The notes below the pieces were generated by a model. It had not been told where the DNA came from, searched no databases, and saw nothing but the letters and a program-made list of their open reading frames with translations. From NCBI GenBank assembly GCA_021731215.1, contig JAKFXU010000477.1, forward strand, positions 1 to 6,333: a DNA stretch of 6,333 bases. The letters are read 5' to 3'. Shown one piece after another: positions 1 through 6,333 of the stretch. Each line of letters starts with the position of its first letter. Position 1 is the first letter of the stretch. Both the position numbers and the translations under genes were made by a program. The stretch comes from Rhodoferax sp. GTDB lineage: Bacteria > Pseudomonadota > Gammaproteobacteria > Burkholderiales > Burkholderiaceae_C.

Positions 1-395
1 AGTTTGCGCAGGATCGAGCGCTCGCGCACGATCTCGGCATAGCGCCGAATATTGCCGGCGCTGGGCACGTACTGGGCCAGTGAGTTGAGGTAACTCAAGC
101 CCCCTATTTCTTCGGCCTTGCCCTGATTCTGCAGTTGCTCAAACACCGTGATCACGTCGGCCGGTTTGGAGGCATTGATCAGAATACCAATGGCGCCAAA
201 CACCATGCGGTGCTCAAAGCGATAAAAATCGCCATCGCCCAACAAGTCACTGACGCGGTCCCAGGCGCCGTTGTCCAGCAGCAAGCCGCCCAGCACGCTG
301 GACTCGGCCTCGATCGAGTGCGGGGGTATGCGCAATTGCGCTACTTGCCGGTCTTGACCGTAGTCATCACCCACGGCAGAAAGTACAGCAGACAT
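1..395 (-). CDS. dnaB: Replicative DNA helicase DnaB, N-terminal part (runs off the window)
   Basis: DnaB is the hexameric 5'-3' helicase that unwinds the chromosome ahead of the replisome and recruits DnaG primase through its N-terminal domain. Only the first 131 codons are present, so the RecA-like ATPase domain with its Walker motifs lies outside the window. The reading starts MSAVLSAVGDDYG and then shows the family signature PPHSIEAESSVLGGLLLDN (about residues 24-42), DFYRFEHRMVF, KPADVITVFEQL and finally PSAGNIRRYAEIVRERSILR, which is the end of the N-terminal domain entering the linker helix. The ATG at 395-393 has an AAAGGA Shine-Dalgarno (403-408) seven bases upstream. The gene follows rplI on the same strand, but a terminator and a 181-bp gap separate them, so it may have its own promoter. 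No clear -35/-10 pair is visible there. Identification is secure; only the missing 3' part is unknown. Confidence 0.95.
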   Translation of the reverse strand, partial: MSAVLSAVGDDYGQDRQVAQLRIPPHSIEAESSVLGGLLLDNGAWDRVSDLLGDGDFYRFEHRMVFGAIGILINASKPADVITVFEQLQNQGKAEEIGGLSYLNSLAQYVPSAGNIRRYAEIVRERSILRK

Positions 396-448
396 GGAGG
401 TTTCCTTTGAGCCATTGATGCTACGCCAGCGTTGGATTGGCGTCGAGT

Positions 449-497
449 GAATAGCTGGGCACAAGCCCTTTACTAGCTGTGCACAAACTGTGGAAAT
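449..497 (-). promoter_or_regulatory. Direct repeat and near-consensus DnaA boxes upstream of dnaB (candidate)
   Basis: Two 15-bp direct repeats, at 450-464 and 472-486, match at 13 of 15 positions and start 22 bp apart, about two helical turns. On the minus strand they read TTGTGCCCAGCTATT and TTGTGCACAGCTAGT. The upstream copy contains TTGTGCACA (478-486), and a further TTTCCACA-containing site lies at 489-497 (ATTTCCACA). Each differs from the relaxed DnaA box TTWTNCACA at one position. They lie 55 to 102 bp upstream of the dnaB start, where an operator or promoter would be expected. No function is shown by sequence alone and one-mismatch boxes arise often by chance. Confidence 0.25.
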
Positions 498-523
498 GGC
501 GGGACAAGCAAGCCCACCAATGC

Positions 524-561
524 AAAAGCCGCCAGGGCTTGACAACCCCGGCGGCTTTTTT
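524..561 (-). terminator. Intrinsic terminator after rplI
   Basis: A perfect 10-bp stem, AAAAGCCGCC (524-533) with GGCGGCTTTT (550-559), is extended after one A/C mismatch by three more G-C pairs (535-537 with 546-548), leaving an 8-base loop. It begins 15 bases after the rplI stop. On the minus strand the stem ends in TTTT followed by GCATT. On the plus strand it ends in six T, so the element could stop transcription in both directions. The natural reading is the end of the rpsF-priB-rpsR-rplI transcript, which insulates it from dnaB. Confidence 0.8.
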
Positions 562-576
562 CGGAGCGTCTGGCGT

Positions 577-1029
577 TTAAGCGGTTTCGCCGTAGACCGA
601 AACGGTGATCTCGACCAGCACGTCGGTGTGCAAGGCGACACTGACGGTGCTGTCGCCCACCAGCTTGATGGGGCCGTTGGGCATGCGAACCTGCGCCTTG
701 CTCACCTTGAAGCCATTCTTGGTCAGCTCTTCGGCGATGTCGGCATTGGTGACGGAGCCAAACAGGCGACCGTCCACGCCGGCCTTCTGGGTCAGCTTGC
801 AGGTCGTGCCGGCCAGCTTCTCGCCCATGGCCTGGCATTCAGCCAATTTGGCTGCTGCCACTTTTTCCAGTTCGGCGCGCTTGACTTCAAACTCTTGCTT
901 GGCCGACGCCGTGGCGCGGCGGGCTCGACCCGAAGGAATCAGAAAGTTGCGGGCATAGCCGTCTTTGACGCGAACGATCTCGCCGAGATTGCCAAGGTTC
1001 ACGACCTTGTCGAGCAGAATGATTTGCAT
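577..1029 (-). CDS. rplI: 50S ribosomal protein L9
   Basis: L9 binds 23S rRNA at the base of the L1 stalk and projects away from the large subunit; it supports reading-frame maintenance. The 150-residue product is close to the usual length of about 149. Its N-terminal RNA-binding domain starts [19 protein letters not shown] and continues [15 protein letters not shown] (about residues 23-37), the classic L9 signature. A long, charged alanine-rich connecting helix follows (about 40-75), then the C-terminal domain with [16 protein letters not shown] and the ending [12 protein letters not shown]. The ATG at 1029-1027 has a Shine-Dalgarno AAGGA (1038-1042) that overlaps the TAA stop of rpsR, and the gap to rpsR is 11 bp. 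This suggests translational coupling. It is the last gene before the terminator. Nothing in it looks unusual. Confidence 0.97.
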   Translation of the reverse strand: MQIILLDKVVNLGNLGEIVRVKDGYARNFLIPSGRARRATASAKQEFEVKRAELEKVAAAKLAECQAMGEKLAGTTCKLTQKAGVDGRLFGSVTNADIAEELTKNGFKVSKAQVRMPNGPIKLVGDSTVSVALHTDVLVEITVSVYGETA

Positions 1030-1040
1030 GGTCGTGGTCC

Positions 1041-1325
1041 TTAGATCTTGTGCTGGTCGCTGTACGGCAGCATCGCGAGGAAACGCGCGCGCTTGATGGC
1101 GGTGTTGAGCTGGCGCTGGAAAATGGCACGGGTGCCAGTCAGGCGCGCGGGAATGATCTTGCCGTTCTCGGCAATGAAGTCGCGCAGCGTGTCGATGTCT
1201 TTGTAATCGATCTCTTCAACGCCGGTCACGGTAAAGCGGCAAAAGCGCTTGCGCTTGAACAGCAGGTTCTGGGCGGGGCGCTTGGGGCGCTTGTCTTTGT
1301 TATTGAAACGTTTTGGTCCGGCCAT
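1041..1325 (-). CDS. rpsR: 30S ribosomal protein S18
   Basis: S18 is a small basic protein of the 30S platform that binds 16S rRNA as a heterodimer with S6. The product has 94 residues, somewhat longer than the 75-residue E. coli protein because of extra basic residues at the N-terminus ([20 protein letters not shown]) before the conserved core. The core has [18 protein letters not shown] (about residues 26-43), then [20 protein letters not shown] and [19 protein letters not shown], matching S18. The start ATG (1325-1323) follows a strong Shine-Dalgarno AAGGAG (1332-1337) at a spacing of 6. The gene sits 29 bp after priB and 11 bp before rplI in the usual proteobacterial order. Its S6 partner is encoded two genes upstream in the same operon. 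Confidence 0.97.
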   Translation of the reverse strand: MAGPKRFNNKDKRPKRPAQNLLFKRKRFCRFTVTGVEEIDYKDIDTLRDFIAENGKIIPARLTGTRAIFQRQLNTAIKRARFLAMLPYSDQHKI

Positions 1326-1354
1326 GATGGACTCCTTAAATTTTTACGAATTCG

Positions 1355-1669
1355 TTAATCTTGCTGAAATTCTTGAATGTGAAACACGACGTGTTTGCCG
1401 TTGCGCGGGGTCGCCAGAAAACCGTTGAATCTCCAGGCGCTGCCGATGGCTTGTTTGACAAGCCGCTCCGCCATCGCACCAAAAGCCACCGCTTTCATGG
1501 CGGCCTTGACCTGTCTTGTCTGCCCTGCTTCCTGAAGCTCTGACTCATGCTCGAGTCGCAGATTCAGTGCGGGCAATCCGGCTGGGGTGTAACGCAGGGC
1601 ATCAAGCTCGGCGATACAGGCAGTCAGAACAAGCTGGTTGGCAACGTGGTTCACGCTCCTCGCTGGCAA
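1355..1669 (-). CDS. priB: Primosomal replication protein N (PriB)
   Basis: PriB is a small OB-fold protein that binds single-stranded DNA and PriA during PriA-dependent restart of stalled replication forks, leading to reloading of DnaB. The product is 104 residues from the TTG at 1669, or 99 from the GTG at 1654; E. coli PriB has 104. After the N-terminus it shows NQLVLTACIAELDALRYTP, then GLPALNLRLEHESELQEAG, and near the end FNGFLATPRNGKHVVFHIQ, the strand pattern of the betaproteobacterial family. No ATG is available. The TTG has AAAAGG (1675-1680) five bases upstream, whereas the GTG has AGGAG only one base upstream although it fits the family N-terminus better. I report the longer form with low certainty on the start. 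The gene lies between rpsF and rpsR, its standard place. Confidence 0.88.
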   Translation of the reverse strand: MPARSVNHVANQLVLTACIAELDALRYTPAGLPALNLRLEHESELQEAGQTRQVKAAMKAVAFGAMAERLVKQAIGSAWRFNGFLATPRNGKHVVFHIQEFQQD

Positions 1670-1689
1670 TCAAGCCTTTTCACCGGAAA

Positions 1690-2055
1690 TCAGGCCTGGT
1701 ACTCAGCCTGTTGGGTCTTGCGTGCATCTTCACGCTCGACCGTTTTCATCATCGAAGAAGGACCGGTGTCGGCCTTTTTCTTCAATACCGTCAGATGGCG
1801 CAGCACGGCATCGTTGAACTTGAACGCGTGCTCCAGTTCTGCCATCACGGTTTGATCGGCTTCGATGTTGACGCACAGATAATGGGCTTTGGCCAGCTTG
1901 TTGATCATGTAGACCAACTGGCGCCGACCCCAGTCTTCAACACGGTGCACTTTGCCACCGCCGGACACGATCATGCCCTTGTAACGTTCCAGCATGGCGG
2001 GAACTTGTTCGCTCTGATCCGGGTGGATCATGAGGATGATTTCGTAATGACGCAT
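1690..2055 (-). CDS. rpsF: 30S ribosomal protein S6
   Basis: S6 pairs with S18 on the 30S platform next to 16S rRNA helix 22. The 121-residue product begins [20 protein letters not shown], continues [18 protein letters not shown] (about residues 38-55) and [10 protein letters not shown], and has [13 protein letters not shown] before the tail, all highly conserved. It ends in a short basic and polar tail ([13 protein letters not shown]) and lacks the Glu-rich C-terminus that RimK extends in E. coli. The start is the ATG at 2055-2053, which has an AAGGAG Shine-Dalgarno (2061-2066) five bases upstream. The frame stays open to 2286, but the extra residues overlap the symporter gene and resemble nothing in S6. 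It is the first gene of the operon, with 20 bp to the TTG or 35 bp to the GTG start of priB. Confidence 0.97.
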   Translation of the reverse strand: MRHYEIILMIHPDQSEQVPAMLERYKGMIVSGGGKVHRVEDWGRRQLVYMINKLAKAHYLCVNIEADQTVMAELEHAFKFNDAVLRHLTVLKKKADTGPSSMMKTVEREDARKTQQAEYQA

Positions 2056-2066
2056 TGATACTCCTT

Positions 2067-2124
2067 GTGGATGGCCCGAATTCAGGCAGATAAAGCCACC
2101 CTCAGCGTCTAATTGAGGTGTGGC
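2067..2124 (-). promoter_or_regulatory. Structured 5' leader of the rpsF operon (two hairpins)
   Basis: On the minus strand a 10-bp hairpin spans 2124-2095. GCCAC (2124-2120) pairs with GTGGC (2099-2095), one A (2119) bulges, and CCTCA (2118-2114) pairs with TGAGG (2104-2100), leaving a 9-base loop. A second, weaker hairpin spans 2087-2074 (GCCTG/CGGGC with an AATT loop) and ends eight bases before the AAGGAG of rpsF. The first is followed by TTTATCT, so it could instead act as a weak terminator for the upstream symporter transcript. Many rpsF leaders carry an S6:S18-binding motif with a conserved CCG trinucleotide. I see no CCG in this leader, so that motif is not supported. Confidence 0.4.
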
Positions 2125-2139
2125 AAGGCGAAGCCCATA

Positions 2140-2145
2140 ATTATA
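2140..2145 (-). promoter_or_regulatory. Candidate -10 box of the rpsF-priB-rpsR-rplI promoter
   Basis: A perfect TATAAT on the minus strand lies 85 to 90 bases upstream of the rpsF start, in the gap after the symporter gene. No good -35 hexamer sits 16-18 bp upstream: the expected place falls in a GC-rich stretch around GCGCGC. There is no TG extension either. A start near 2133 would give a leader of about 78 bases. A strong operon head is expected here, but the missing -35 keeps this tentative. Confidence 0.45.
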
Positions 2146-2174
2146 GGCCATTGCAGGAAGCAGCGCGCCACCCC

Positions 2175-4520
2175 TCAATCTGCCGGCACCAACTCGGGAC
2201 GCGACAGCAGGCTGACCAGCACGGTGACCAGCACGCCCGCCAAGACGCCGAATACCCCGGCAGAAACCGGCTGAATGCCAAACCACAAGCCGCTGCCACT
2301 CAAGCCCAGCGCCGCTCGGACGGCGGCGACGTTGACCACGATGTAGTAGAGGGTCAGACCGAGACCGGCGAGCATGCCGGCAACGGCCGCCTGGCGCGTG
2401 GTGCGGTACCAGAATATGCCCAGCACCATGGCCGGCACAAACGCGGCCCCGGCCAGCGAAAACGACGCAGACACCAGATAGAGAATGTCGGCCGGGCGCT
2501 GAGCCGCCACATAGGCGGCGGCCAGGGCCACCACCAGCAGGGCGAACTTTGACAACATCACCCTGCGCACGACGCCGGCGCGGTCGCTCTCGCCGCGAAA
2601 GAACAAGTCGTGTGCCAGCGCGTTGCCAATGGTCAACAGCAGGCCATCTGCGGTGGACAGCGCGGCCGCCAGTCCGCCCGCCGCCACCAGACCCGACACC
2701 ACGTAGGGCAAACCGCCCAGTTCAGGCATGGCCAGCATCACGATGTCGGCGCCCAATTTGAGCTCGGCGAACTGCAGGATCTGATCGCCATTGACATCGC
2801 TGGCCGAGATCAGCGTGGGGTCCAGCTTGGCCCATTGCCCGATCCAGGCCGGCAGCGCATCAAAGTTCTGCCCCACCAACTGACTCATGATTTCAAATTT
2901 GACCAATACCGCCAACGCCGGCGCCGACAAATACAGCAGTGCGATGAAAAACAGCGACCAGGCGACCGAGGTGCGCGCCTCTGCCACCGTGCGGGTGGTG
3001 TAAAAGCGGGTCAGCAAGTGGGGCAAACCGGCGGTACCCACCATCAGACAAAACATCAGGGCCAATGCGTTGCGTCGCGACAGCTCAAACGTCTGCTGCT
3101 GCGCCTCGCTCCCGTGCGGGTCGCCGGCAAAGGGCCTGGTGTGCGCCGGCATGCCGCCCAGCGGCTGGGTCCGATTCAGGTTGTCCTGCATGGCACGCGT
3201 CCAGCGCTCGCGCGCAATGGCCGCATCCTTGGGCAGCGCGGCCAGCTCGCGCCGGGCGGCAACAATGAGCGCTTCGTCCGCGCGCTGATCGTTCAACGAA
3301 CGAATGTGCTCCCGCAGCGCCTTGCGCTCACGCTCCAGCGTCTCCTCCACGCTGGTCAGCTTGAGCGCATAGACCTGTGCGCGACGGGCGTACTCCTCAC
3401 GCACCTGCAACTCCGCCGGCGAGGCTGTCAATTGGCGCTCCAGCGCACTGATTTTTGGCAGTTGTTGACCGTAGACAAAGGGCGCCAGTGGATTGCCCAA
3501 CTGTTTGTAGGCCAACCATGAAACCGGGAGCAAAAAGGCCAGAATCAGAACCACATACTGGGTCACCTGGGTCCAGGTCACGGCCCGCATGCCGCCCAGA
3601 AAAGAACACACCAGCACGCCCCCGAGCCCGAGCAGAATGCCAATTTCAAACTGAACCCCGGTCATGAGCGAAGCAATCAAGCCAACACCGTAAATCTGCG
3701 CCACGACGTAGGTAAAAGAACACAGTACCGCCGCCAACGCGGCAATGATGCGAGGCCAGCGCCCGCCAAAGCGGACCCCGAAATAATCCGGAATGGTGTA
3801 GAGATTGAGCTTTCTCAGGTAGGGGGCCACCAGCAACGCCACCAGGCAGAAGCCACCAGTCCAGCCCAGCACATACACCAGGCCGCCGGGCTGAGCGTTG
3901 GAGCCCGAAAAGCCGTTCAGGTAAAGCCCGCCCGCTAGGCTGATGAACGAAGCCGCGCTCATCCAGTCGGCAGCCGTCGCCATGCCGTTGTAAACGGCAG
4001 GAATCTTGCGCCCGGCCACGTAATACTCGGAGGCATCCGAGGTGCGGCTGTAAATGCCGATCACAGCGTACAGACTGACCGTGACGAACAGAAAAATAGC
4101 ACCGACCCAGGCCTTTTTCAGCCCCCACTGCTCGGCCAGGCCCAGGGCCAGCAAGAACAGCAACAGGCACACCACGTAAGTGGCAAATCTGCGATGCAGC
4201 CGCTGTTTGTAGGCGGTGTAGATCGGCTCGTCGGCCAGCATTTCGCCGTCCCGCCGGTTGGCCCGCCAGGCCAAGACCGCGACGATGGCAATGAAAATCA
4301 ACACGCTGCCCTGCGCGGCAAACCAGTAACCCAACGGCCAGCCGCCCACCAGCATCCGCAGGTCATGGGCAAAGAACACGACGCCGAACGAGGCTGCGAA
4401 CCAGATCGCCAGCAGCCAGCCGTGCAAGCGAAAACCGCCGGTCACCGGTTTTAATTCACGCGCACCCGCCGCTGGATTCAACATTGCCCCATCATCGCCG
4501 CCCCTGAGGCCATCGGCCAT
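2175..4520 (-). CDS. VC_2705-type sodium/solute symporter with fused DUF4212 small subunit
   Basis: This is an inner-membrane secondary transporter of the SSS family (TC 2.A.21), related to the acetate carrier ActP; the substrate is not certain. Residues about 33-90 form a DUF4212 domain with two membrane helices around [18 protein letters not shown], normally a separate small protein. A further helix follows at 112-129. The SSS core then begins with [20 protein letters not shown] and [14 protein letters not shown] (about 165-198), where D185 aligns with the sodium-site Asp55 of Put[10 protein letters not shown] lies at 245-253 and LSTADGLLL at 621-629; S622/T623 match PutP Ser340/Thr341. A charged, probably helical insertion spans about 343-485, and an EF-hand-like loop 575-586. 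Length is 781 residues. The ATG at 4520 is 9 bp after the ppsA stop and lacks a Shine-Dalgarno; the ATG at 4484 (residue 13) is a real alternative. Family assignment is firm, start and substrate are not. Confidence 0.92.
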   Translation of the reverse strand: MADGLRGGDDGAMLNPAAGARELKPVTGGFRLHGWLLAIWFAASFGVVFFAHDLRMLVGGWPLGYWFAAQGSVLIFIAIVAVLAWRANRRDGEMLADEPIYTAYKQRLHRRFATYVVCLLLFLLALGLAEQWGLKKAWVGAIFLFVTVSLYAVIGIYSRTSDASEYYVAGRKIPAVYNGMATAADWMSAASFISLAGGLYLNGFSGSNAQPGGLVYVLGWTGGFCLVALLVAPYLRKLNLYTIPDYFGVRFGGRWPRIIAALAAVLCSFTYVVAQIYGVGLIASLMTGVQFEIGILLGLGGVLVCSFLGGMRAVTWTQVTQYVVLILAFLLPVSWLAYKQLGNPLAPFVYGQQLPKISALERQLTASPAELQVREEYARRAQVYALKLTSVEETLERERKALREHIRSLNDQRADEALIVAARRELAALPKDAAIARERWTRAMQDNLNRTQPLGGMPAHTRPFAGDPHGSEAQQQTFELSRRNALALMFCLMVGTAGLPHLLTRFYTTRTVAEARTSVAWSLFFIALLYLSAPALAVLVKFEIMSQLVGQNFDALPAWIGQWAKLDPTLISASDVNGDQILQFAELKLGADIVMLAMPELGGLPYVVSGLVAAGGLAAALSTADGLLLTIGNALAHDLFFRGESDRAGVVRRVMLSKFALLVVALAAAYVAAQRPADILYLVSASFSLAGAAFVPAMVLGIFWYRTTRQAAVAGMLAGLGLTLYYIVVNVAAVRAALGLSGSGLWFGIQPVSAGVFGVLAGVLVTVLVSLLSRPELVPAD

Positions 4521-4525
4521 AGGGG
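4501..4525 (-). promoter_or_regulatory. Hairpin over the first symporter start codon
   Basis: On the minus strand CCCCT (4525-4521) pairs with AGGGG (4505-4501). After a 2x2 internal loop, GGCC (4518-4515) pairs with GGCC (4511-4508) around a GAT triloop. The ATG at 4520-4518 lies partly in the internal loop and partly in the inner stem. If the RNA folds this way the upstream start is masked, which favours the ATG at 4484 or coupling to ribosomes ending ppsA. There is no T-run, so it is not a terminator. Confidence 0.35.
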
Positions 4526-4529
4526 TTTG

Positions 4530-6333
4530 CTATTGTGCGGCGAGAGACTTCCAGGTGGCAATGACGGAATCCGGATTGAGGGAAATCGACGTGATCCCTT
4601 GCGCCACCAGCCAGCGCGCGAAGTCGGGGTGGTCGCTCGGGCCCTGGCCGCAAATACCGACGTACTTGCCCTGTGCCTTGCAAGCCTTGATGGCACGGCT
4701 GATCAGGGCGGTGACGGCAGGGTCGCGTTCGTCAAAGTCGGCGGCCAACAATTCCAGCCCCGAATCACGGTCCAGCCCCAGGGTGAGCTGGGTCAGGTCG
4801 TTGGAGCCAATCGAGAAGCCATCGAAGTATTCAAGGAACTCGTCGGCCAGGATGGCGTTGCTCGGCACTTCGCACATCATGATGATCTTGAGATCTTGCT
4901 CGCCCCGCTTGAGCCCGTGCGCGGCCAGCAACTGAGTCACTTTCTTGGCTTGTCCGAGCGTGCGCACAAAAGGCACCATGACCTCGACGTTGCTCAGCCC
5001 CATGTCATTGCGCACGCGCCGCAGGGCTTCACATTCCATGGCAAAGGCTTCGCCAAATTCCGCGCTGACGTAGCGCGCGGCCCCCCGGAAGCCCAGCATC
5101 GGGTTTTCTTCCTCGGGCTCGTAGCGGCTGCCACCAATCAGTTTGCGGTATTCGTTGCTCTTGAAGTCCGACAGGCGCACGATCACCGGCTTGGGCCAGA
5201 AAGCCGCGGCGATGGTGGCCACCCCCTCGGCCACCTTGTCCACGTAAAAAGCACGCGGCGAGGCATGGCCGCGGGCGACCGACTCCACTGCTTTTTTCAA
5301 GTCGGCATCGACATTGGGATAGTCCAGAATCGCCTTCGGGTGCACGCCAATGTTGTTGTTGATGATGAATTCCAGCCGTGCCAGGCCGACGCCGGCATTG
5401 GGCAACTGACAGAAATCGAAGGCCAGTTGCGGGTTGCCGATATTCATCGTGATTTTGACGGGGATCTGGGGCATCACGCCACGCTCGACCTCGCTCACCT
5501 CGGTCTCCAGCAAGCCGTCATAGATGAAACCGGTATCACCCTCGGCGCAACTGACCGTCACCAGCGTGCCTTCCTTCAGCACCTCGGTCGCATCTCCACA
5601 ACCGACGACGGCGGGAATACCCAGCTCGCGCGCGATGATGGCGGCGTGGCAGGTACGCCCACCGCGATTGGTCACGATCGCGGAAGCGCGTTTCATCACC
5701 GGCTCCCAGTTGGGGTCGGTCATGTCCGTCACCAGCACGTCGCCGGGCTGCACCTTGTCCATCTCGCTCAAGCTGTGCACGATGCGAACCGGGCCGGTGC
5801 CGATCTTCTGGCCAATCGCCCGCCCTTCGACCATCACCGGGCCCTTGCCCTTGAGCTTGTAGCGGTACTCCGCCTTGCCGGCGGCCTGGCTCTTGACCGT
5901 CTCCGGACGGGCCTGCAGGATGTAAAGTTCGCCGTCGAGCCCGTCCTTGCCCCATTCAACGTCCATGGGGCGGCCATAGTGCTGCTCAATCACCAGCGCA
6001 TAGGAGGCCAGTTTTTCCACATCGACGTCGCTCAGCGAATAGCGGTTGCGCAATTCGGTCGGCACGTCAGTGGTTTTGACCAGTTTGCCGCTGGCGGCTT
6101 TTTCCTGCGCAGTCGTGAATTGCATCTGGATCAATTTGGAGCCCAGGCTGCGACGGATCACGGCGCGCTTGCCGGCCTTGAGCATGGGCTTGTGCACATA
6201 GAACTCGTCGGGATTGACCGCGCCCTGCACCACGGTCTCGCCCAGGCCGTAGCTGGAGGTGATGAACACCACGTCTTGAAAACCGGACTCGGTATCGATG
6301 GTGAATATGACACCCGCCGCGCCCAGGTCGGAA
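4530..6333 (-). CDS. ppsA: Phosphoenolpyruvate synthase, C-terminal three quarters (N-terminus outside the window)
   Basis: PpsA converts pyruvate, ATP and water to PEP, AMP and phosphate in the cytoplasm, the entry to gluconeogenesis from C3 acids. Six hundred codons are present of an enzyme usually near 790 residues; about 190 residues of the N-terminal ATP-binding domain are missing. The visible part starts [18 protein letters not shown] and continues [19 protein letters not shown] and ARPETV, the end of the nucleotide-binding domain. The swivelling phosphohistidine domain follows with [17 protein letters not shown]; the catalytic His codon is 5648-5646. The C-terminal TIM barrel shows [41 protein letters not shown] and [11 protein letters not shown], with the proton-donor Cys codon at 4652-4650. 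It ends in a TAG at 4532-4530. All expected active-site motifs in the visible part are intact. The symporter gene follows after 9 bp, suggesting one transcript. Confidence 0.97.
   Translation of the reverse strand, partial: SDLGAAGVIFTIDTESGFQDVVFITSSYGLGETVVQGAVNPDEFYVHKPMLKAGKRAVIRRSLGSKLIQMQFTTAQEKAASGKLVKTTDVPTELRNRYSLSDVDVEKLASYALVIEQHYGRPMDVEWGKDGLDGELYILQARPETVKSQAAGKAEYRYKLKGKGPVMVEGRAIGQKIGTGPVRIVHSLSEMDKVQPGDVLVTDMTDPNWEPVMKRASAIVTNRGGRTCHAAIIARELGIPAVVGCGDATEVLKEGTLVTVSCAEGDTGFIYDGLLETEVSEVERGVMPQIPVKITMNIGNPQLAFDFCQLPNAGVGLARLEFIINNNIGVHPKAILDYPNVDADLKKAVESVARGHASPRAFYVDKVAEGVATIAAAFWPKPVIVRLSDFKSNEYRKLIGGSRYEPEEENPMLGFRGAARYVSAEFGEAFAMECEALRRVRNDMGLSNVEVMVPFVRTLGQAKKVTQLLAAHGLKRGEQDLKIIMMCEVPSNAILADEFLEYFDGFSIGSNDLTQLTLGLDRDSGLELLAADFDERDPAVTALISRAIKACKAQGKYVGICGQGPSDHPDFARWLVAQGITSISLNPDSVIATWKSLAAQ

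Noticed and set aside
135..410. Plus-strand open frame opposite the start of dnaB
   Set aside because: The minus-strand frame gives an unmistakable DnaB N-terminus; the plus-strand product resembles nothing.
490..1044. Plus-strand open frame opposite rplI
   Set aside because: Antisense shadow of a ribosomal protein gene; it also runs through the terminator stem and shows no family motif.
1516..2058. Plus-strand open frame opposite priB and rpsF
   Set aside because: It covers two conserved genes in antisense, and its translation has no recognisable motif and is explained by codon bias of the real genes.
2056..2286. N-terminal extension of rpsF to an upstream in-frame start
   Set aside because: The ATG at 2055 begins the conserved S6 sequence and has an ideal Shine-Dalgarno; the extension overlaps the end of the symporter gene and is unlike S6.
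3066..3494. The charged insertion in the symporter as a mobile element or frameshift artefact
   Set aside because: The frame is continuous, no flanking repeats are visible, and similar charged segments ending in the LGGMP and FAGDP motifs occur in related symporters as I know them.
2610..3521. Long plus-strand open frame (303 codons) opposite the symporter gene
   Set aside because: It lies fully antisense to a well-recognised transporter, its translation is rich in Arg, Gln, Gly and His with no recognisable domain, and GC-rich genes commonly leave such open antisense frames.
1..6333. CRISPR array, tRNA, rRNA, insertion sequence or defence system
   Set aside because: No regularly spaced repeats, cloverleaf-like sequence, transposase motifs or terminal inverted repeats were seen; nearly all of the window is filled by conserved housekeeping genes and one transporter.

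Overview
The window looks like core chromosome of a betaproteobacterium, most likely Burkholderiales and perhaps a Comamonadaceae relative (Rhodoferax/Polaromonas-like). The basis is the order rpsF-priB-rpsR-rplI-dnaB, a PriB of the type seen in this group, a VC_2705-type sodium/solute symporter and high GC. The genus is an inference from remembered family sequences, not from a search. Every gene I can support lies on the minus strand, so transcription runs from high to low coordinates.

In transcription order: (1) 6333-4530 holds the C-terminal three quarters of ppsA, phosphoenolpyruvate synthase, with its N-terminus outside the window. (2) 4520-2175, starting 9 bp after the ppsA stop, is a large sodium/solute symporter. 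A DUF4212 'small subunit' is fused to the N-terminus of the transporter, and a long charged insertion and an EF-hand-like loop sit inside the transport domain. The tight spacing suggests co-expression of PEP synthesis with uptake of a small carboxylate such as pyruvate or acetate. (3) 2174-2056 is a 119-bp gap with a perfect TATAAT and two hairpins, read here as promoter and structured leader of the ribosomal operon. (4) 2055-577 is the compact operon rpsF (S6), priB (primosomal protein N), rpsR (S18), rplI (L9), with gaps of 11 to 29 bp, three clear Shine-Dalgarno sequences and one non-ATG start. (5) 576-396 is a 181-bp gap with an intrinsic terminator just after rplI. Near dnaB it also has a 15-bp direct repeat and two near-consensus DnaA boxes. 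(6) 395-1 is the 5' part of dnaB, the replicative helicase, running out of the window.

Two functional groups are visible. One is gluconeogenic carbon entry (PpsA plus a transporter). The other combines translation and replication (S6, S18, L9 with PriB and DnaB), a linkage long known in Proteobacteria. I found no mobile element, CRISPR array, tRNA, rRNA, toxin-antitoxin or defence gene, and no evidence for a new multi-gene system. The points worth a second look are the architecture of the symporter, its coupling to ppsA, a hairpin over its first start codon, the structured rpsF leader and the repeats upstream of dnaB.
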